NCBI GenBank assembly: GCA_902800045.1
Contig: CADCCZ010000001.1
Coordinates: 1-64,000 of the forward strand
Length of the DNA: 64,000 bases
Direction: 5' to 3'
Source of the DNA: an uncultured Bacteroidia bacterium
GTDB lineage: Bacteria > Bacteroidota > Bacteroidia > Bacteroidales > ML635J-15
A program made the translations under genes and the position numbers. Shown here one piece after another: positions 59,240 to 64,000 of this stretch (position 1 is the first letter of the stretch; the number at the start of each line of letters is the position of its first letter). Below the pieces are notes generated by a model. The model did no database searches. It was not told where the DNA came from and saw only the letters and a list, made by a program, of their open reading frames with translations.

Positions 59240-62200
59240 AAATGAGAAAGATTATATACATATTAATGCCGACGTTGCTGTTGCTTTGCGGAACAGTCGC
59301 AATGTCGCAGACACTTCGTATGAATGGTACCACAAATGGTACAACAGTAACTACTTGTAACGCTACTCTGTTCGATTCGGGAGGTCCCAATGGCGACTAT
59401 CAAAGTAGTGAAACTTATACGATAACTTTCTGTGCTGTAAATCCAAACTCAGCAGTCGTGGCCGAAATTTTAGCATTGAATACCGAATCTAGTTTCGACT
59501 ATCTGAGATTTTATGACGGTTCGAATACTGGAGGAACTATGCTTGGAGAGGTGAGTGGAACAACCGTACCAGTTCAAACTTACGAGTCGACTCCTGGCAA
59601 CTGCCTTACTATATATTGGCGTAGCGATGGTTCTGTTACAAGAGCTGGTTTCCAGATTGCTATTTCGTGTAGGGCTCCTTGCCAGGATTTTACTGTTGAG
59701 ATTACCCCAGAGGCTGTATATAGCGCAATCGAAGAGGCTTATCTCGGTTGTTCAGGCGGAATAGTAACTTCTGAAGTTAACTTCAATAACAACGATGTCG
59801 AATACCATCAGTCGGTTGAAACTTCGACATTCTTCTGGAATGCACTTAGCGACCAAGGTACACAGACATTTATGGGAATGGGCATGTCAGAACTTGCAGA
59901 ACCTCTCGCTCCTGGCGCATATTTCTATACATTGACCGTTACTGATAACAATTTGTGTACAGCTGTATCAAATACAGTTACTGTTTACATATCAGTGCCT
60001 CCAACATTTGTTGGATCCAATGTAACCACCGAAATTTGCCCGGGTGCTACTGCTCAGCTTAATGGTGTCTTGAATCCACCAGACGAATGGCAGATGACAA
60101 TTCCCGAAGTAAACCCCGAGCAGCATTGCTTCGACGATGACCATATCGACGAAGAACAGATTAGCTGTTTTACATACGCAGCATTCGCTCCTGGTCAGAT
60201 GATTACCTCGGTAAATGACATCGAATCGATCGGTATGCGAATGGAACACTCGTATATGGGCGACCTCGATATATATATACAATGTCCAAACGGACAGCGT
60301 ATGACTTTGTTCGAGCAAGCTTGTGGCGGTGGTTATTTTGGTGAAGCTGTCGATTATGATACTCAAGGACAAAACTCTTGCAACGATGGTCCGCAATGGG
60401 TTGGTGTCGGCTATGACTACTATTGGACTGCAAGTAATAACAATGGTCTTATGTCGGCAAATTGCCCAAGTTATAGTAACCCGTTACCAGCAGGAAACTA
60501 TCAACCTGTTGATAATTTCAACACTCTCGTTGGTTGTCCTATAAATGGTGAATGGTGCGTAATATTTGTCGATAACATGGGTATTGATGATGGAACTGTA
60601 TTCCAGACTGAGCTTCACTTTGCCGATTACCTTATCCCTGCTGGTGATAATATCATTTCATTCCAGAATACTTACGAAGATACTGGTTTTTCGTGGGATG
60701 GTGCCGAAGTTGCAAGTGCCGATCCTGGATTGACTAACACAGCAAATCCAACAATTTCGGGCCAGATTCCATATACTTTCTCGGCTACCGATAATTTCGG
60801 TTGTACTTACGATACTACATTGTATGTTACCGTTTTGGAACCGACCAATTCAGAATGCTGTATAACTCCTACTCCAGAAATCGCAAGTATCCCTGGCCTT
60901 ATCTGCTCTAACAGAACAAACTTGTCGGTACATAATTTCTCGAATAGTAATATAGGTGAATGGACAGTTTCGGCTTATCCAAATGGTGACGACGTAAACA
61001 ATTCGGTAACATTCAATAATCCAAACGCGCCTAATACTCAGGTTGTTGTAAATGGTTGGGGTACATATACCTTCCGTTGGACAGAGAGATATCTTGGTCG
61101 TGACGATTGTATGGCATTTACAGAAATAACAACAACCTTCAGGCAGCAGCCTACAAATACTTTTGTGTATACTCCAATTGCTTGTTTCGGCGACGAAACG
61201 ACGATTACGTACGCTGGAAATATGGATGCAAGCGCTACATTTACATGGGGATTCGAGGGCGCTTTCGTTCAGCAGGGCGCTACCCCATTGGGACCACATC
61301 AGGTTTCGTGGCAGACTGCAGGAACACATGCTGTTACTCTAACTGTAGAAAATGGCGGCTGTGTAACTTCCGATACTTTGGTGTCGATATTAACTCCCGA
61401 ACAATTGATAATAGATTCAATTTCGGTTGTCGACGATCCTTGTTTCCATAGCAATGGTGGTTCTGCAGTAGTTACACATCATGGTGGAACATTGCCTATC
61501 ACATATTCGTGGGCAGCTCCTGGAACAGAACTGTTAAATGTTGGAGCAGGAAACTATTCGCTCTCAATTACCGATGCTAATGGCTGTAGAACAAGCGCAA
61601 ACTTTACAATACATGAGCCTACCGAAGTTGTTATATCGTCGGTGCAGACAACCAATTTGACTTGCTTCGCATCTCAAGATGGTGCCATCTCGGTGCTCGC
61701 AGGTGGCGGTACTGGTGATTTGCGTTACATTTGGTCCGATATGGGACTCGGTGCTACCGAAAGAGTTGGTTTGGCTGCTGGCGAATACTACCTAACCGTT
61801 GTTGATGACAATAATTGCAGTAGCGATATCTATGTTTCTATTACACAGCCCGAACGCTTGTTCATTACTATGACAACCGACTACGCTGTGTGCGAAGGCG
61901 AGCCAACTCCCGTGCGTGTAGATGCATTCGGAGGAACTACCCCGTACCATCATATTTGGAATACCGGTTCTGGCGAATTCGAAGCAAACAACGAATTGTC
62001 TAGTCAATTGAGCGCAACAACACACTATACGGCTTACGTTAGGGATGCTCATGGCTGTACAAGCAATGTGGAATCGATGACAATAACCGTAAGCCCCAAG
62101 ATGGTAATCGACAGCATATTGCTCCGTCAGATTAAATGTTACGGACATTGCGACGGTAGAGCAGAACTCGCAATGAGAGGCGGTCTGGCTCCATTGCAGT

Positions 62201-63846
62201 ATAGCTGGCCATCCGATACCTATATATATGATGGTATTTGCAGTGGCGCATACACAGTTACTGTAAGCGACCTTATCGGGTGCTCGGTAATCGGAAGCTT
62301 CGTTATTACTCAACCCGACGACTTTATTATCTCAAGATCGATGGATTCGGTATCGTGCCATGGCGGTAACGATGGTGAAGCTCGAATCTTTGTCGATGGC
62401 GCAACTCCTCCATATACCTATATGTGGCCAAATGGAAATACAACCGATATTTTGACTGCTTCGGCTGGCGCATATAATGTAACTGTTCACGATAGCAATG
62501 GTTGCCGCTATACCGAAGAGTTTGTCATCCCGGAACCTAATCCTATAATCGCTTTGCCAATGAACAACCTGACTATATGCAAGGGGCAGTCTGCTTTGCT
62601 TACTACTGCTGTAACAGGAGGTACTCCGTATTACGATTATAGGTGGATGGGTCCAGATAGCGTGCAGTACAATGGTTTGCGCTACGAAGTATCACCGATG
62701 GAAACGTCTACATATACATTAACAATATACGATTCGCACGGATGTTCGGTAGCGGTGCCACCTGTGACAGTTTCGGTTAATCCCGATCTGCGCATTGCGT
62801 CGGTAGTTACTAGCAACGATACTATATGCCGTGGCGACGAGGCTCTGATATATGTCGAAGCCGACGGTGGAAATGGCGGTCCATATACAATAACACTGCA
62901 GGACGGTAGAGTTGTTCCATCCCCATTTACCGTTAGACCCGATACTACAACAATGTTCTACATCTCGTTGACAGATATGTGCGGAACTCCTGCTGTAATG
63001 GATTCAATCGAAATATTCGTTTATGGTTATCCCGACGAATTGTTTACAGCAAGTCATGTCGAGGGTTGTGCTCCACTTACTGTCTCGTTTGCACCTTTGA
63101 CAATTGAAGGTTCTCAGTATATGTGGCAGTTCGGCGATAACGATTACTCGGAGGAAGGTATTGTTGATCATACATATAAGAATCCTGGAACCTACGATGT
63201 AACAATGACGGTATGGAGCGATCATGGTTGCAAGATTGTGAAGACAGTTCCCGATATGGTACATGTATATCCTCGTCCTAGAGCTTTGTTCGATGCCGAT
63301 ATGCAGGCTGTATCAGTTCTCTCTGCTGAGGTGCTGTTTGTAAATAGGTCTATCGATGCAAACAGATATTTCTGGTTCTTTGGTGACCAAGATAGTTCTA
63401 CTTACGAAAGCCCAAGACATACCTACTCCGAAATGGGAGAATACGAAGTAATGCTTGTAGCTCAAAGTGACCACTATTGTACTGATACTACAATAAGGTA
63501 TATAACGGTTTACAACGAGTTCTCTTTCTATGCGCCAACATCATTTACTCCTAATGGCGATGGTATCAACGACTGCTTCCGTATTTGTGGAAACGGAATA
63601 ACCAACAATAACTTCCTGCTCACTGTATACGACCGTTGGGGAGCATTGGTGTTCAAGACAACACGTTTCGATCCGACGGCTAGTTGCGATGCTTGTTCCG
63701 ATGGCTCTTGGGACGGTACCGATATGGGTAGCAAGCGCAAGGGCGATAAACTTCTCGAAAATGGAATATACCAGTGGTACTGCCAGTTCGAAGATGCTTA
63801 TGGTATATCGCATCGCGAACAAGGAACTGTAGTTCTGGCTAGATAA
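59236..63846 (+). CDS. giant surface protein with type B T9SS (gliding-type) domain
   Basis: 1,536 residues. Signal peptide (LMPTLLLLCGTVAMSQ), CUB-like segment, a P-domain-like module with RMEHSYMGDLDIYIQCPNGQ homologous to the 247-2319 protein, FGCTYDTT, then a long run of SprB-like/PKD-like beta domains (YSLSITDANGCR, HGGTLPITYSW, YMWPNGNTTDILTASAG). Further PKD domains (VEGCAPLTVSFAPL, QFGDNDYSEEGIVDHTY) precede a C-terminal FTPNGDGINDCFRICGNG, the type B T9SS / gliding motility-associated domain. Likely a surface adhesin or motility-type filament protein, co-expressed with the small secreted protein overlapping its start. Confidence 0.88.
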   Translation: MKMRKIIYILMPTLLLLCGTVAMSQTLRMNGTTNGTTVTTCNATLFDSGGPNGDYQSSETYTITFCAVNPNSAVVAEILALNTESSFDYLRFYDGSNTGGTMLGEVSGTTVPVQTYESTPGNCLTIYWRSDGSVTRAGFQIAISCRAPCQDFTVEITPEAVYSAIEEAYLGCSGGIVTSEVNFNNNDVEYHQSVETSTFFWNALSDQGTQTFMGMGMSELAEPLAPGAYFYTLTVTDNNLCTAVSNTVTVYISVPPTFVGSNVTTEICPGATAQLNGVLNPPDEWQMTIPEVNPEQHCFDDDHIDEEQISCFTYAAFAPGQMITSVNDIESIGMRMEHSYMGDLDIYIQCPNGQRMTLFEQACGGGYFGEAVDYDTQGQNSCNDGPQWVGVGYDYYWTASNNNGLMSANCPSYSNPLPAGNYQPVDNFNTLVGCPINGEWCVIFVDNMGIDDGTVFQTELHFADYLIPAGDNIISFQNTYEDTGFSWDGAEVASADPGLTNTANPTISGQIPYTFSATDNFGCTYDTTLYVTVLEPTNSECCITPTPEIASIPGLICSNRTNLSVHNFSNSNIGEWTVSAYPNGDDVNNSVTFNNPNAPNTQVVVNGWGTYTFRWTERYLGRDDCMAFTEITTTFRQQPTNTFVYTPIACFGDETTITYAGNMDASATFTWGFEGAFVQQGATPLGPHQVSWQTAGTHAVTLTVENGGCVTSDTLVSILTPEQLIIDSISVVDDPCFHSNGGSAVVTHHGGTLPITYSWAAPGTELLNVGAGNYSLSITDANGCRTSANFTIHEPTEVVISSVQTTNLTCFASQDGAISVLAGGGTGDLRYIWSDMGLGATERVGLAAGEYYLTVVDDNNCSSDIYVSITQPERLFITMTTDYAVCEGEPTPVRVDAFGGTTPYHHIWNTGSGEFEANNELSSQLSATTHYTAYVRDAHGCTSNVESMTITVSPKMVIDSILLRQIKCYGHCDGRAELAMRGGLAPLQYSWPSDTYIYDGICSGAYTVTVSDLIGCSVIGSFVITQPDDFIISRSMDSVSCHGGNDGEARIFVDGATPPYTYMWPNGNTTDILTASAGAYNVTVHDSNGCRYTEEFVIPEPNPIIALPMNNLTICKGQSALLTTAVTGGTPYYDYRWMGPDSVQYNGLRYEVSPMETSTYTLTIYDSHGCSVAVPPVTVSVNPDLRIASVVTSNDTICRGDEALIYVEADGGNGGPYTITLQDGRVVPSPFTVRPDTTTMFYISLTDMCGTPAVMDSIEIFVYGYPDELFTASHVEGCAPLTVSFAPLTIEGSQYMWQFGDNDYSEEGIVDHTYKNPGTYDVTMTVWSDHGCKIVKTVPDMVHVYPRPRALFDADMQAVSVLSAEVLFVNRSIDANRYFWFFGDQDSSTYESPRHTYSEMGEYEVMLVAQSDHYCTDTTIRYITVYNEFSFYAPTSFTPNGDGINDCFRICGNGITNNNFLLTVYDRWGALVFKTTRFDPTASCDACSDGSWDGTDMGSKRKGDKLLENGIYQWYCQFEDAYGISHREQGTVVLAR

Positions 63847-63863
63847 AACCTGATAATAGTCAT

Positions 63864-63892
63864 AAAAAAAGCCGCTTACGAGCGGCTTTTTT
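63864..63892. terminator. terminator between convergent genes
   Basis: AAAAAAAGCCGCT/AGCGGCTTTTTT hairpin after the giant T9SS gene, facing the minus-strand gene at the window end. Confidence 0.88.
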
Positions 63893-63911
63893 ATTGTCAA
63901 CAATTCAAAGA

Positions 63912-64000
63912 TTACTTGTTAAGTCTGAATCTTTCGTTGCCATTCTCGAAGTAATCAACTATCTGGTTGATTGCTGCGATACCTGCGTTAACGTTTGCTT
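63912..64000 (-). CDS. 3' end of minus-strand gene, partial
   Basis: Only the last 29 codons are inside the window, ending NVNAGIAAINQIVDYFENGN and ERFRLNK before a TAA stop. The pattern recalls the C-terminus of a D-3-phosphoglycerate dehydrogenase-type NAD enzyme, as I remember it, but too little is present to be sure. Confidence 0.5.
   Translation of the reverse strand, partial: ANVNAGIAAINQIVDYFENGNERFRLNK

Overview
The window looks like a chromosomal segment of a Bacteroidetes bacterium, most likely a Bacteroidales member, of moderate GC. The evidence is four secreted proteins ending in type IX secretion (T9SS) sorting domains, an S46 dipeptidyl peptidase, a FeoA-FeoB fusion, the ExbB-X-ExbD-ExbD order, a CarboxypepD_reg-type TonB receptor, and recurring promoters of the Bacteroidetes form TTG-N19/20-TAnnTTTG. 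Genus cannot be fixed from sequence reading alone.

Layout. 1-120: 3' end of a 5S rRNA and its terminator. 0.2-12 kb: a T9SS cargo protein, an inositol-phosphatase/rhomboid/radical-SAM overlapping operon, a small lipoprotein with a RecB/AddA-like helicase-nuclease and a methyltransferase, an ECF sigma factor and a secreted M14 carboxypeptidase. 12-13.5 kb: trigger factor and tRNA-Leu. 13.6-21.9 kb: an accessory block bounded by two copies of a composite hairpin-rich repeat in the same orientation. It holds a 33-bp tandem array, an unknown (possibly HEPN-like) protein, a FISUMP/InlB-repeat lipoprotein, a small lipoprotein paired with a BspA-type LRR T9SS protein, an XRE regulator and an AlbA_2 ATPase-like regulator with a 12-bp repeat linker. 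21.9-24.4 kb: tsaE, an unpaired transketolase C-terminal half, a polyprenyl synthase and tRNA-Arg. 24.5-31.6 kb: an oxidoreductase, two lipoproteins, a polyprenyl glycosylphosphotransferase, HU, a 30-residue ribosomal-type protein and RNase G. 31.7-40.4 kb: two tRNA-Val genes, DsbD, a DPP7-type peptidase, a second 33-bp array, a DUF4175 protein and YbeY.

40.4-47.2 kb is an iron/nitrosative-stress neighbourhood: a regulator with a degenerate receiver, a hemerythrin protein, FeoAB with a cysteine-cluster linker, a TonB receptor and a His-rich exported protein. 47.3-55.8 kb: tRNA-Lys, an M14 peptidase with DUF4214-like repeats that look Firmicute in style, a radical SAM enzyme, two glycosyltransferases, a lipoprotein, dprA and tatD. 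55.9-58.7 kb: tRNA-Ser and the exbB/exbD energy-transduction operon. 58.8-63.9 kb: a small secreted protein and a 1,536-residue type-B T9SS protein homologous in its N-terminal third to the first gene of the window. The 3' end of a minus-strand gene closes the window.

No complete new defence or mobile system is obvious. The most unusual signals are the two 33-bp arrays, the composite repeats framing the accessory block, a long inverted-repeat intergenic element at about 20.0-20.15 kb, the degenerate regulator paired with hemerythrin, the cysteine cluster in FeoAB, and the chimeric DUF4214-M14 peptidase. All functions are read from motifs by eye; no database search was run.
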